A stretch of 64,000 nt of DNA from Ailurus styani. Lineage: Eukaryota; Chordata; Mammalia; Carnivora; Ailuridae. The notes beneath the pieces are model-generated. The model made no database searches. It was not told the origin of the DNA and was given only the letters and a program-made list of their open reading frames with translations. The stretch lies in contig LNAC01000108.1 in the NCBI GenBank assembly GCA_002007465.1, forward strand, positions 3,855,170 to 3,919,169. The letters are read 5' to 3'. Positions 50,396-62,168 of this stretch are shown in pieces; the stretch's first letter is position 1, and each line of letters begins with the position of its first letter. The position numbers and the translations under genes were made by a program.

Positions 50396-50522
50396 GGGCA
50401 CCTGGTTAGCTCAGTCAGTAGAGCATACAACTCTTAACGTCAAGGTTGTAAGTTTGAGCCCCACACTGGGTAGAGATTACTTTTAAAAAAGTAAAATAAA
50501 ATCTTTAAATCAATGAATAAAA
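50396..50522 (+). repeat. CAN-SINE, old short variant
   Basis: 'ctggttagctcagtcagtagagc' and 'gggtagagattac'. 'aataagttca'-like sequence occurs before, between and after the pair. Confidence 0.85.
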
Positions 50523-50524
50523 AT

Positions 50525-51200
50525 AAGTTCAGTTAGGGATGATTAACATTGTATTAATAAGCTCTACTGTAAATTCAAATCCCATATACGATCACTTTAT
50601 GAGGAAATAAAATTCTACACTGTTAATACAACTATATAGCTAAAAAGGAGCTAAAAAAAAACTAAGGATTACATTTCCTCAAAATTTTCTCTTTTCTCTA
50701 GATTTCAAATTTTCTAGAAATTTTACAGAGTCAAGCCCAGCATTTTAGGTATTTTAGAGGAATGTATTTCCTGTGCTGCAAAGATACCTGACCCATTCGG
50801 CCTTGCCAAGACTCACCACGGGTCTGCTTTCTTCCTTGACACATACAGCAAAGAGATCGGATGTGTAGCTCCAGCCACTTCAGCAGCTAGCAACAGATGA
50901 AAATGTTGGTAGCAACTGCAGCTTGTTGGTTTTACCTCTCTTCTCAGCGATGGTCACACTCTGACTTCAAGCCCTGTCTGTGTACCCTATTCCTTGGGGA
51001 CCGGGGGCCTCTCCTTGATTAAGCATCTCTCTGACATCTTCGATGCTCACAGGTGTGCTTCCAGACTCGGGCATTTCCTGGCCCTCCCACTCCTGTTTAT
51101 CTTCTGCTCCCACACCTGAATTCCTGAGCATAGTTCACCACCATGGAAACATTCCTGATCAAACAATGAAAAAGATGATCCAAAAAAAGAGAGAGAAAGA
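50525..51200. other. Presumed RHBDL2 intron or upstream DNA, no recognised content
   Basis: No exon or assignable repeat seen. Confidence 0.35.
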
Positions 51201-51209
51201 AAGAAAAGG

Positions 51210-51370
51210 ATTATCCATACTCATGAGGTTTTGGGAAATGGGTACAGCCTTTTTGGAAGGCAGTTGGGCAGTGCCTAGAAAATATGAAAATATGAAAAGC
51301 ATATACCTTTCAATACAACCACCCAACTCCTAGAAATCTATCCTGCAAATGTATTTGATCAAGTACACAC
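51210..51370 (+). repeat. Old L1 3' fragment
   Basis: 'ggaaggcagttgggcagtgcc' and 'ccacccaactcctagaaatctatcctgcaaatg'. Confidence 0.6.
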
Positions 51371-51778
51371 TAATCTAAGGTTATGCCATTAATTTTGTCC
51401 TTGCATGGGTGTGGTCCAGATAACCCAGAGGCTCTATAGGTCAGAGTTGGGATAGAGTCTCTGGACACATACTTTAGATTACCAGAATTTTTGAAGGCCC
51501 AATTAAATAAAGCAGGAGTCTCAAAACAACTCAGCAATGATTACAACACATAGTAGTCTAACAGAGACATAAAAGCATCAGAGCTATCAAATTAATCACT
51601 TGGTCACTCTCAACACGGTGTTACATGTGGAATGGAATTATTTAGCACTGACTAGGCTTTCTTACTCACTAACCAAAGATCATCCAAGTTTCTTGAGCTT
51701 TCTTTAATGTTGGCTTGATGTTATGCTTCACCTCCTACCTTTTATCTTTAGCAGGTGGCTGTCAACTCTGTTGAAATC

Positions 51779-51788
51779 AATCTCTCTT

Positions 51789-51878
<90 letters not shown>
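51779..51878 (+). repeat. Compound (CT)n(AC)n microsatellite
   Basis: CT-rich to 51845 and then about 16 AC units. Confidence 0.97.
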
Positions 51879-51880
<2 letters not shown>

Positions 51881-52042
51881 CGAAACTGAAAAGTTCTCAT
51901 CCTACCAGTATGGAACAATGAGAGTAGACTGTTTCAAAAAATGCTGGAGGAGTAGAAAAGACTCATAGCCATCGAGTTAAAAATGAAGATGATCCCCCAT
52001 GTGCACCAAAAGCCAAAGACCTTCCCTTCATGGTTGGCAAGT

Positions 52043-52148
52043 CCCCCCCCCTTTTTTTAAGGAGGCTCCACATCCAACCTGGTGCTCAAATTCACAACCC
52101 TGAGATCAAGAGTCACATGCTTTACCCACCAAGCCAGCCAGATTCGCC
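52043..52148 (-). repeat. CAN-SINE, old short variant
   Basis: 'aaggaggctccacatccaacctgg' body, degraded head 'aagccagccagattcgcc'. Confidence 0.75.
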
Positions 52149-52818
52149 GGCAAGTATTCTTAAGAGGAAAAGTGGAAAGAACTTCCCTACATCCTGGCTT
52201 TATCTGGGATAAGCATTGCTCATGTTATGAATCATGAAGCCATTGTGTTGGCCAAGGATTGGAAAGGGTGGGGCCGTGCGCATTTACCCAGAGCACTCTT
52301 CTGCTTAAAAAAAAAAAAAAAGTAGAAAAAGAGATTTCTGTAAGGAGATTTACATGGGAGATCCTTGACGAAGGGAATTTTCCAAAGACCTTCCAGAGCC
52401 TTAATATAACACATAGTGTCTCCCAAAATTATGTTATAAATTATAGCTGGAAAATGTTTAAGTGATTGCATTTCGGGCCCTAAATAATTCTACAAATGCA
52501 AATGTAAGGTTATTTATAAAGTTTGTTATGTGAGGAGTATTAATTAACCATGTTCAACACTCTGCACCCAAGGTCCCAAAGAAGAAAAGAGAATAGAACC
52601 TTGGTTAGCGAACTGTGCCTCTTCATCTTTAAGTGTACCCTCTCTCTCAAAGAGAAGTTTCTGCACTGGCTGAAGCACTCATTAAAACAACCTCCCAAAG
52701 CACTCTTCCTTGTATCTATGTGACATACATAGTAGAGTGTTTGGTATCAGAGATCCTTGGCACTGCTGAACTTGACATTCCATGCCAAGTTTATCCAAAA
52801 TTTCTATTTGTGGCCCCC
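52149..52818. other. Presumed intron or upstream DNA, no recognised content
   Basis: AT-rich; no exon supported. Confidence 0.35.
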
Positions 52819-52865
<47 letters not shown>

Positions 52866-52867
52866 AA
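52819..52867 (+). repeat. (GAAA)n microsatellite
   Basis: About 12 near-perfect AAAG/GAAA units. Confidence 0.97.
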
Positions 52868-53128
52868 AGGAAGAGCAGCGAGCCACTTTCTCAAGCTTCT
52901 TCACTTTCTTCTCATTTCTATTTCTGGCACTATCAAGTGATCTATTTTTAGGAGTCTTTTCTACTCCTCCAACAAGAAACAAAGATTTTAGTCACTGCAT
53001 GCAGGTTACCTAGAGGCTGGAACTCGTAGAGAAGAGTGAAATCACATGAGACGTCAAAGTGGCATGGCAGACCTGGATCCCTCACTAGTAAAAGATGCGT
53101 CTTTCATGCAGGCTGCAGCAATGAGCAT

Positions 53129-53152
53129 GCAGCAGCAGCAGCAGCAGCAGCA
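53129..53152 (+). repeat. (GCA)8 trinucleotide repeat
   Basis: Eight uninterrupted units; no coding frame recognised around it. Confidence 0.95.
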
Positions 53153-53583
53153 ATGGGGTCATCTGCACTTACTTGACCTTGCGATGTGATTTTGGTGTAG
53201 TTCTAGGTGCCTGGTCTCCTTTTGTCTCGGCTTATTTCCCCAACCTTGTTTCTGCAGCCTTCCAATGACTTTGTAACCTATCCATGACACAGTGATATAC
53301 TAAGATATATAAATTTGGTCTTCATCCCCAGTTCCTGGCACAGAGTTCCTAAAACCCTTGGAATTTCCTGACAGGGGTGGGAGGGCCCATCTTCCGTTAT
53401 TCACAATAAGCCCTTTTCCACCAGACCTGAGCTTAGGCTAAGGAAGTGACTCTTGGAGGATGGGGGCTGATTGCCCAAGGAAATAACCATGTGGTTAGAG
53501 GGGTGGAACTTTCAGCCCCACCTCTGGGAAGGGAGCAGGGGTTAGAGGTTGAGTTTAATCAGCAATGGTCAATAATCCATCAC

Positions 53584-53775
53584 GGGCACATGGGTGGTTC
53601 AGTGGGTTAATGCCAGCCTTCGGCTCAGGTCATGGTCTCAGGGTCCTGGGATCGAGGCCCGCATCGGGCTCTCTGCTCGGCAGAGAGCCTGCTTCTTCCT
53701 CTCTCTCTGCCTGCCTCTCTGCCCACTTGTAATCTCTCTCTGTCAAATAAATAAATAAAATCTTAAAAAAAAAAA
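53584..53775 (+). repeat. CAN-SINE
   Basis: Head gggcacatgggtggttcag. Confidence 0.93.
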
Positions 53776-54570
53776 TCAATCAAGCCCCTGTCATGGAACC
53801 TCCATGACAACCCCAAACAGAAGAGTCAAAGAGCTTCTAGGCTAGTAAACACACAGAACACCCAGAGAGCATGTGAAAGTTTGCATCCTTTCCCATCCAC
53901 CCACCCCCATGCATCTCTTCCGTGTGGCTGCTCTTGAGTTGTATCCTTTATATAAAAAAGCAGTAATAACAAGTAAAGCCCTCTCCTAAGTTCTCTGAGC
54001 TGTTCTAGCAAATTATTAAGCCCATGGAGGGGGGTCATAGAAACCCCAGTTTCTAGCCAGTTGATCAGAAGGCCAGACTCACAGTGGGTATCTGAGGTGG
54101 GGAGCAGTCATAGAGCACTGATCCCTTAACCAGGGGGGTAATTGGTGTCAGAATTGCTTGGCACGGAAAACGCACATATTTGGTGTCAGAAGTGTGAGTA
54201 GGAGTTGAAAATTTGTTTTTCTTTTCCTACCCAATGCGCTTTCAATAAAATTCATTTACTGGAGTCATCAGCCTGAATCAGTTTCTGTCCCCTGCAGCCA
54301 AGAACCTAACTGAGAACACCTGAATACCCAAGAAACTCTTCTAAACTCTACTTGGGGTCTTCCTGTCACAAGTTAAATTCATTTCTTGTTCTGCATTGGG
54401 GAGACACAGCGTCAGGAGAGCACAAAACCAGGAGACCTGCTTTCTGGTCTCTGGATGCTGCTACTTTCTGCCCATGTAAGCGGGAACCATTGCCTCTCTC
54501 ACCTGCTTAGGGAAATGGACAGTCTGTACCAGTATTTCTCCACACTAGTTCTGCCTTCGAATCCCCTCTA
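53776..54570. other. Presumed intron or upstream DNA, no recognised content
   Basis: Nothing assignable; a weak MIR-like segment near 54430. Confidence 0.35.
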
Positions 54571-54571
54571 G

Positions 54572-54721
54572 TGTTTTTTTTTTTTATTTCTTCTTCTTTT
54601 TATTTATTTATTTATTTGTTTATTTATTTATTCGTCAGAGAGAGAGAGAGAGAGTGAGAGTGTGAGCACAAGCAGGGGGAACATCAGGCAGAAGGAGAAG
54701 CCCTGAGCCAGCCAGGTGTCC
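54572..54721 (-). repeat. CAN-SINE with large internal deletion
   Basis: The tail and GA-rich segment join directly to 'ccctgagccagccaggtgtccc'; the middle third is absent. Confidence 0.85.
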
Positions 54722-54989
54722 CAAGTGATTATTTTTCAGCATTTGTTTCTGTACAGCTTCCTGGCCCCTCGCCTGAAAAAACTAATTTAATAGCCGTACC
54801 AGATCTCTGACAAGTGACATGGAGGCAGCAGCACCTTCGAGACCACAGACTAAGGACTCCAGGGTCCACTCCTCTCACAAACTCTATGATCTTCCAATGA
54901 AGCAGAGGCAGTTTTACTGCTGTATTCCTTGTGCCCAGAAAGTTCCTGGCACACAGGGGGTGTTCGGAAAACACTAGCATCTGCATAAA

Positions 54990-55050
54990 GGGTAAACAAA
55001 CTCTCTGCAACTTTTCTGTAAATCTAAAATTATTCCAAAATAAAAGGGTT
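54990..55050 (+). repeat. Old L1 3' tail
   Basis: 'ctctctgcaacttttctgtaaatctaaaattattccaaaataaaa'. Confidence 0.65.
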
Positions 55051-55284
55051 TATTTAAAAGAATACTGGAAGGAAGGAGAGGGGAATTCTGTCCAGACCAC
55101 ATTAACTGAGAGTCTTGTATCATTTTATGTTGAAAAGTGACTTCCACCACTCTTTTCCTCTGCACCCCACCCCATCTCCCATATCATTCTGCTGTCACTG
55201 AACCGTCAGAGAGAGGAGACCGGCAAAGCCACCATCCTGTAATGGCTATCAAAGGGCTTGTCACCTGTCTTTGTGCTTGGTACT

Positions 55285-55830
55285 GTGAAGACCCGAGTTC
55301 TGCTCCCAGCATACCCCTTAAATTCACTGTGTCGCAGTTTCCTCAGCTATAAAATACACCCTCTTCCTCCCCTCAGTATCTTACAGAATTACTGTAAGAA
55401 GCAAATGAAATAGTAAGAGTTGCCATAATAGTGAGCACTTACTAGGAGCACCCGGGTGGCTCAGTCAGATAAGCGTCTGCCTTCAGCTCGGGTCATGATC
55501 CCAGGGTTGTGGGATCAAGCCCCACGGGCTCCCTGCTCAGTGGGGAGCCTGCTTCTCCTTCTGCCCCTTCTCCCGCTCCTTCTTTCTCTCGCTTGGTCTC
55601 TCTCTCTCTCTCAAATATATAAATAAATCTTAAAAAAAATAGTGAGCACTTACTAAATGCCAGATTATATGGTAAACACTCGATGAGCTTGTCTTCATTA
55701 ATTTTCACAACAACCTTATAAAACCTATAATAACAAAAAATGAAAACAAAACAAAGATCGTAACACCCCCATTGTATAGATAAGGAAACTCAGGCTTCCA
55801 AAGGAACTCGATCAAGACAATCCAGCCAGG
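55285..55830 (+). repeat. MIR remnants, one split by a SINE
   Basis: 'gtgtcgcagtttcctcagctataaaa' and, across the SINE, 'gagcacttactaaatgccag' with 'ttgtatagataaggaaactcaggc'. Confidence 0.75.
55445..55637 (+). repeat. CAN-SINE, young
   Basis: Perfect 18-bp TSD aatagtgagcacttacta at 55427-55444 and 55638-55655; inserted in MIR. Confidence 0.96.
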
Positions 55831-56502
55831 GAGGGAGGGGTGGAGAGGAGCTCAGGGTCTCTCACTCCACAGACCTTGTGTGTTCCTCTGCCCTGTGATT
55901 TCTGGGCACCAAGTGTTAAAGAAGTGTACATCTTTATTTTGATTATTTTCATCCCATCCTTCCCCCTACCCTAATCTCCCTCTTCTTCCTCCAGCTCCCC
56001 AAACAGGCCCTGACCAGAGCCCGGGAGTTTCCAAGCGGGGGCTGTGGAAGTGTGGAAGGTCCTCTCCCAGAGTCTGGGGCTGGGAATCCCCCGCATTCCC
56101 ACTGCTGCCACCGGGAGTCGGGATGGACACCGGCACCCAGGAAAGGAAAAGCATTTGGCTCTCTGAGAACCCAAATGTCTAAGTCAGGCTCACCTCCCCC
56201 TCCTTCACCTCACCCAGGAGAGCACAGACAAGGCCACGCACCTTAGGACAACTCTTTGGCAGAAGAGACTTTGGATCATTAGTTTGTGCTGCTTTCCTAG
56301 TTGCATTCACATGAGTAGGTTTTAAATATCTGAATTGTTTCTTTAAACAGCTGGCCCCACCCATTCTTGGTACCAGGCGGGCCCCTGCCAAGGCCGAGTC
56401 CAGCCTTGATGTGGCCTGGGAGCCCAGGAGGCTGGGCGGCAGGCTGTGCTGGGTGTACCCAATTTCTGCCCAGTCTGGCCTGGTGGGGAGGCTTTTGGTG
56501 GT

Positions 56503-56542
56503 GTTGCTAGGCAACCTGGGTAATTGGAGAGGCCACGGATTG
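56503..56542. promoter_or_regulatory. RFX X-box with adjacent inverted CCAAT motifs
   Basis: gttgctaggcaac at 56503-56515 is a palindromic RFX-type X-box. taattgg (56521) and gattgg (56537) are inverted CCAAT cores close by. This is a motif observation only; function and target gene are unknown. Confidence 0.5.
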
Positions 56543-56763
56543 GGCTTCTGGGCCACAGAGATTAACAGCCTCCTTCATCACACTGCAAACCATCATTATG
56601 CCCCGTTCCAGAGGCCTGCAGCAGTCTCTGCGGTTATAGCCTGAAAGAGCGTTTTTTTAGCTACAGAAATGAAGAAGCAGCTTTTCGATATTATGGGTTT
56701 GTGGCTGTGGTTTTCTTTTTGCTACATCTCTGAGGATACACTCAGAATAAATGAGCGGACGAT

Positions 56764-56795
56764 TTAAAAACAAACAAACAAACAAACAAAAAAAC
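56764..56795 (+). repeat. (CAAA)n simple repeat
   Basis: About seven units of CAAA/AAAC. Confidence 0.9.
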
Positions 56796-57859
56796 AAATG
56801 CCTTCACAAAGCCCCTTCTCCAGAAGTTTTTCTTATTCCTAAAGCAAAGCAAACCTGCGCTCCCTCTGAGGGCAACTAAGGTAGAGACACCCTGCTTCCT
56901 GAGGTCTGCGCGTACCCACGACACGCTAAAAGCTTCTTGCTTGGAATCCCACGCAGCTGGGGCTGTGGTTCAGGGTGGGGGAGCCAGGGCCCTGGTCCTG
57001 AGCAAGGCCTCTCAGCCGAATACCCTGTGGCTCTCCCACTCAACAACAATCCCAATACCCCCCATCCCAGGCTCCAGCCACTTCCACTTGGACTATTTCC
57101 ATGGACCCTCCTCCTACTCCTCCCACTTTACAGATGAGCGACTAAAGCAAAAGAGGCACCCGTGATCATATACCGACCTAGTCACACCAAAGCTGAGACA
57201 CAAACCCATTTCTCTGAGGCTAGATGGGCCCTCCGCTATTCACACTGCTTCCCCCAGCACTACCTAGGATAGGACATACAACTCTGTACCCGATCACAAT
57301 CTAGGTAATAGTAATAACAATACTCACCGGCATAGAGACACAAGAACTATCATATCGTATACTCTGGACATACCAAACTATCCTCCACACATCATCCTTG
57401 CTGACTGTGGTCAGGCTTCCAAAGCTGCCTCCTGTACACTAAGGAATAGTCTAGAATTCCCAGAGCTGGACACCCTATTTAAGTAGCTTAACCTAGTCTA
57501 CCAGAGGACAGGGCTGAAGGAAACACTGACCCTGAGCCATCTCCGCCTTCATTCGGGGAGTCGACTCTGTCTGATAGCATTCCGATTCTATTCTGTCAGT
57601 CCCATAAGTAAAGAGGCAGAATCATGGCTCTCATTAGATATTTGTACTCTTCAAAAGGGCTTTCGTTGCCTCATCTACAATGTTCCTGGTCCATTGATAG
57701 TGATCAGCTGTGCAAGTTTGCAGAGGAATAGGAATTTCCTGGGATGTGGGACATGGGGTGCTAAAATCAGGACAGTGCTTGGCAAATTGAGGACAGTCAC
57801 CTCTCATAGACCACCTCCATCGGAATCATCTGGGGAAGTCAGGGGAAGATGGCTGGTTC

Positions 57860-58040
57860 TCATCCTATGACAGTGGTTCCTAACCTGGGCTGCACATCAG
57901 AATGATCTGAGAAAACTGTAAAAAAATATTGACGTCTGGGCTCATGAGCCCAGCTCATCCACCACTGGTATCAGAGCCTCTGGGGCTAGGGCCCGAGTAC
58001 TGGTATATTTTAATGTGTAGCCCAGACTAAAAACCCCTAC
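57860..58040. repeat. MER5-like DNA transposon remnant
   Basis: 'gacagtggttcctaacctgggctgcacatcagaat' and 'ggtatattttaatg' pattern. Confidence 0.6.
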
Positions 58041-58597
58041 CCTAGAGATTTGGATTCGGAGGGTCTGAGCTGGGATCTTGCCCAGGACTCTGCACGCCTT
58101 TTTGACGGCTCCTCAGGGGATTCTTATGTATACTGTGGTTTGATAAGCAATGAATTCTATTGTGACGTGTGCATTCACTGGACAAGCACTCCCGAATGTC
58201 TTCTATATGTTGGACTCTGGAAACGTAAGAAAAAAACAAACAAAAAAGCCACCTCCTATTCCCCAGTCCTCCCTATCCGGGGAGGAATAAGGATCTATAA
58301 ATTCTCCCAACACAGTACACCATGGTTTAGATGTGTAAGTGACTCAGCACCATCAGGGTGATTATGGTTAATCAGTTCCCAGAAGCCTACTGTGATAGAT
58401 TAAAGATGGAGTCTGTTACTTGCCATTTCTCCCACTAAGAGGCGGGGTTTGTTTCTCCTGCCCTTGAATCTGGGTTAGTGCTGTGACAGGTTTGGACCAG
58501 TAATATGGGGCAGTAGTAGTACATCCCAGGCCCTAAGAAATCTGCGGCCCCACTCTTGTTCTTCTTGGAAGCCTAAGACCATAAGCAGGTTGACTAC
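58041..58597. other. Presumed intron or upstream DNA, no recognised content
   Basis: Open frames here have no recognised protein. Confidence 0.35.
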
Positions 58598-58704
58598 TGG
58601 GGTGCCTGGCTGGATCAGTCAGTAGAGCATGCAACGCTTGATCTCGGGGTCATGAGTTCAAGCCCCACATCGGGTGTAGAGGTTACTTTAAAAATACATA
58701 AATA
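58598..58704 (+). repeat. CAN-SINE, old short variant, with nested copy in its tail
   Basis: Head ggggtgcctggctggatcag and 'gggtgtagaggttactttaaaa'. The tail continues after the nested SINE at 58913. Confidence 0.85.
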
Positions 58705-58912
58705 GGGCGCCTGGGTGGCTCAGTGGGTTAAAGCCTCTGCTTTCGGCTCAGGTCATGATCTCAGGGTCCTGGGATCGAGGCCCGCATCGGGCTCTCTGCT
58801 CAGCGGGGAGCCTGCTTCCTCCTCTCCCTGTCTCTCTGCCTGCCTCTCTGCCTACTTGTGATCTCTTTCTCTGTGTCAAATAAAATAAATAAAATCTTTA
58901 AAAAAAAATTTA
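58705..58912 (+). repeat. CAN-SINE
   Basis: TSD aaaaatacataaata at 58690-58704 and about 58913-58927, taken from the older SINE tail. Confidence 0.94.
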
Positions 58913-58943
58913 AAAAAATACATAAATAAATAATAATTTAAAA

Positions 58944-59060
58944 AGAAAGTTGAGCACTGGTTATTATATAAGACTGAAAAAATCACTGACCTCTACTTCT
59001 GAAACTTACAATGCATTATATGTTAATTAACTGAATTTAAATAAAAAAATAAAGTTCTTG
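58944..59060 (+). mobile_element. Young carnivore L1 3' end fragment
   Basis: 'ttgagcactggttattatataag' to 'ttaattaactgaatttaaataaa' matches the end of carnivore L1s. Confidence 0.75.
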
Positions 59061-59263
59061 TGGAAATAAAAAGGAAAAAAAAGAAAAGAAAAGGCCTGGA
59101 AATAATTAACTAATTAATTAAAAACTTAAAAAAGACACTTGATTACCCTGAAGCCACCATGCTATGATGAAGCTCAATCTATTGCCATGGAGAAAGAGAG
59201 GCCATGCAAAAGAGCACGGAGGTGCCAGACCTTGGTGTAAGTGAAGGCTTTTTTTTTAGTGAA

Positions 59264-59459
59264 GGCTTTTTTTTTTTTTTTTTTAAGATTTTTTATTTAT
59301 TTATTTGACACAGAGAGAGAGATTACAAGTAGGCAGAGAGGCAGGCAGAGAGAGAGAGAGGAGGAAGCAGGCTCCCTGCTGAGCAGAGAGCCCGATGCGG
59401 GGAGATCATGACCTGAGCCGAAGGCAGAGGCTTTAACCCACTGAGCCACCCAGGCGCCC
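59264..59459 (-). repeat. CAN-SINE with internal deletion
   Basis: 'gcccgatgcgg' joins directly to 'ggagatcatgacc'; the usual 'gcctcgatcccaggaccct' is absent. Confidence 0.92.
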
Positions 59460-59462
59460 GAA

Positions 59463-59692
59463 GGTTTTTTTTTTTTTAAGATTTATTTATTTGAGAAAGA
59501 GAATGCGTGCATGTGGGAGTAGGGGGAGGGGCAGAGAGAGAGAGAGAGAGAGAGAATCTCTAAGCAGACTCCCTGCTGAGTGGAGCCCCCCCAGGGGGTG
59601 GGGGGGGCTCACTCTCAGGACCCTGACTGAGATCATGACCTGAGCTGAAACCAAGAGTCCGATGCTCAACCAACTAAGCCACCTGGGTGCCC
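59463..59692 (-). repeat. CAN-SINE, older
   Basis: Adjacent copy with head gccacctgggtgcccc; 'aagtgaagcctt' after it resembles 'aagtgaaggctt' at about 59239. Confidence 0.88.
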
Positions 59693-60237
59693 CTAAGTGA
59701 AGCCTTCTTAGACCTTACAGGCCAGCTCATCCACCGGCTGAAGATAGCCAACTCAGTGACCCCAGCCAACACCACACAGAGCAGAACTACTCAGCAGGAC
59801 TCTGCCCAAATTCTAGACCCACAGAATCAGGGCAAAATAAAATGATTGCTGTTTTAAGCTGCCACATTTTTGAGTGATTTGGTAATAGAGCAATAGTTAC
59901 CAGGATACCTCATCAGAACGAGAAGACAGAATGGCATCCCATACCATTCTGCCTTCCCACTGACATTGTTCATATTGGCATCCCTCCAGAGAGTAGACCG
60001 CTGGTATCCTATCTGAAATACTCTCCATCAGTTTCCACTCCTGCCCCCCTCCAAAGCAAACAAACACAACATTACTCAGAGTACAGCAACTCCCTGCTTA
60101 AAGCCTCTCAATGGTTTCTCAGTGTCTTTGAGATAAATACAGGATCCTTACCAGGGCTGGTAAGGTCCTGCATGACCTAGCTCCTGCCTTCTTTGTGGAA
60201 TTTTACCACTTTCCCCCCAACATCTCTGCTCTTTCTT

Positions 60238-60454
60238 TCTTTTCTTTTCTTTTTTTTTTTAAGATTTTATTTATTTATTTGACACAGAGAGAGGGATTAC
60301 AAGTAGGCAGAGAGGCAGGCAGAGAGAGAAGAGAGAGGAGGAAGCAGGCTCCCTGCCGAGCAGAGAGCCCGATGTGGGCCTCGATCCCAGGACCCTGGGA
60401 TCATGACCTGAGCCGAAGGCAGAGGCTTTAACCCACTGAGCCACCCAGGTGCCC
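60238..60454 (-). repeat. CAN-SINE
   Basis: TSD catctctgctctttct at 60221 and 60455. Confidence 0.95.
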
Positions 60455-60474
60455 CATCTCTGCTCTTTCTATTA

Positions 60475-61430
60475 TATACAAATATATGTATCCTTTTATT
60501 GAAGTATAGCTGACATACAATATTATATTAGTTTCAAGTATACAACATGATTTGACAGTTCTATACGTTACAAAATGCTCACCACAATAGGTGTAGTTAC
60601 CATCTATCATCATACATTATTATAGTACTAGTGACTATATTCCCTATGCTGTACTTTTCATCCACATAACTTATCTATTTCATAAGTGGAAGTTTAACCC
60701 CTTAATCCCCTTCACTTATTTCGCCTATCCCCTCACCCCCCGCCTCCACTGGCAACCATCAGTTTCTTCTCTGTATTTATGAGTCTGTTTCTGTTTTTGT
60801 TTGTTAATCCATTTGTTTTGTTTTTTAGATTCCACATATAAGTGAAATCCTATGGTAGTTGTCTTTCTGACTTATTTCCCTAAGCATAATACCCTCTAGG
60901 TCCATCCATGTTGTTACAAATGGCACGATGTCATTCTTTTTCATGGTGGAGTAGTATTCCATTATATATATGGAATACTTCTTCTTTACCCATTGCATCT
61001 ACTGATGGACACTTAGGTTGCTTCCGTATCTTGGCTATTGTAAATAATGCTACAATAAACATAGGGATGGGCGCCTGGGTGGCTCAGTGGGTTAAAGCCG
61101 CTGCCTTCGGCTCAGGTCATGATCCCAGGGTCCTGGGATCGAGGCCCACATCGGGCTCTCTGCTCGGCAGGGAGCCTGCTTCCTCCTCTCCCTGTCTCTC
61201 TGCCTGCCTCTCTGCCTACTTGTAATCTCTCTCTCTCTGTGTCAAATGAATAAATAAAATCTTTAAAAAAAAAAAAACAAAACAAAACAAAAAAAAACAT
61301 AGGGATGCACACATCTATCTGAATTAGTATTTTTTGTTCTCTTCAAGTAAATACCCAGAATAAGAATTACTGGATCGTATGCTATTTCCATTTTTAATTT
61401 TTAAGGGAACTCCATATTGTTTTCCACAAG
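60475..61430 (-). repeat. Old L1 3' region
   Basis: 'tattgaagtatagctgacatacaatattatattagtttcaa', 'gattccacatataagtgaaatcc' and 'ttggctattgtaaataatgc' in the order of a reversed L1 3' UTR; inserted in the L2. Confidence 0.85.
61070..61294 (+). repeat. CAN-SINE, young
   Basis: Perfect TSD aaacatagggatg at 61057-61069 and 61295-61307; tail contains (AAAAC)n. Confidence 0.95.
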
Positions 61431-61746
61431 TTCATCTTCCTAACCCCAAGCTCTCTCCTGCCTCAGGGTCTTTGCACTTGCTGTTCCGTTGCCCCAAACC
61501 TCTCTCCTCCACCCCTCCCACACACTCTAACATATATACACAAGGCTACCTCCTTCATAACAAAGAGCACCTCCCTAGAAAGTCCTCCCTAACCCACCCC
61601 TCTGCCCACCCCATATATTCTAGCACATTCCCCTGTTTGTTTGCTCCCAACACTTAACACTACCTAAAGATACCAGATGTGTTTACTTGCTTCACTTTTT
61701 TCTACTAGAACACAAATTCCAGAAAAGTAGAAAAATGTGTAGTTTT

Positions 61747-61945
61747 GGGGCGCCTGGGTGGCTCAGCGGGTTAAAGCCTGTGCCTTCGGCTCGGGTCATG
61801 ATCTCAGGGTCTTGGGATCAAGCCCCGCTTCAGGCTCTCTGCTCAGTGGGGATCCTGCTTCCTCCTCTCTCTCCGCGCTTGCCTCTCTGCCTACTTGTAA
61901 TCTCTCTCTGTCAAATAAATAAAACTCTTTATAAAAAGGGAAAAA
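61747..61945 (+). repeat. CAN-SINE, first of a tandem pair
   Basis: Outer flank 'gaaaaatgtgtagtttt' occurs before this copy (about 61731) and after the second (about 62170). Confidence 0.93.
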
Positions 61946-62168
61946 AGAGGGCGCCTGGGTGGCTCAGTGGGTTAAAGCCTCTGCTTTCGGCTCAGGTCAT
62001 GATCTCAGGGTCCTGGGATCGAGGCTCGCATCGGGCTCCCTGCTCAGCGGGGAGCCTGCTTCCCCCTCTCTCTCTCTGCCTGCCTCTCTGCCTCCTTGTG
62101 ATCTCTCTCCCTCTGTGAAATAAATAAATAAAATCTTAAAAAAAAAAAAAAGAAAAAAAGAGAAAAAA
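61946..62168 (+). repeat. CAN-SINE, second of a tandem pair
   Basis: Starts in the first copy's A-rich tail (aaaaaagag); ends in a long impure A-tract. Confidence 0.93.

Larger units (their letters stand above)
55831..57859. other. SINE-free, relatively GC-rich stretch
   Basis: About 2 kb with no CAN-SINE, unusual for this window. It contains the X-box at 56503 and a (CAAA)n run at 56764-56795. No exon is supported. It could hold RHBDL2 upstream regulatory sequence. Confidence 0.45.

Noticed and set aside
51723..51968. Open frame with Ser-Leu and Thr-His repeats
   Set aside because: Translation of the (CT)n(AC)n microsatellite.
52633..53013. 126-codon frame with KKER repeats
   Set aside because: Translation of the (GAAA)n microsatellite; no homology recognised.
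61687..62118. 143-codon open frame and many similar frames with repeated 'GAWVAQWVK' or 'APGWLSGLKP' peptides
   Set aside because: These are translations of CAN-SINE bodies in various frames, recurring at every SINE; not genes.
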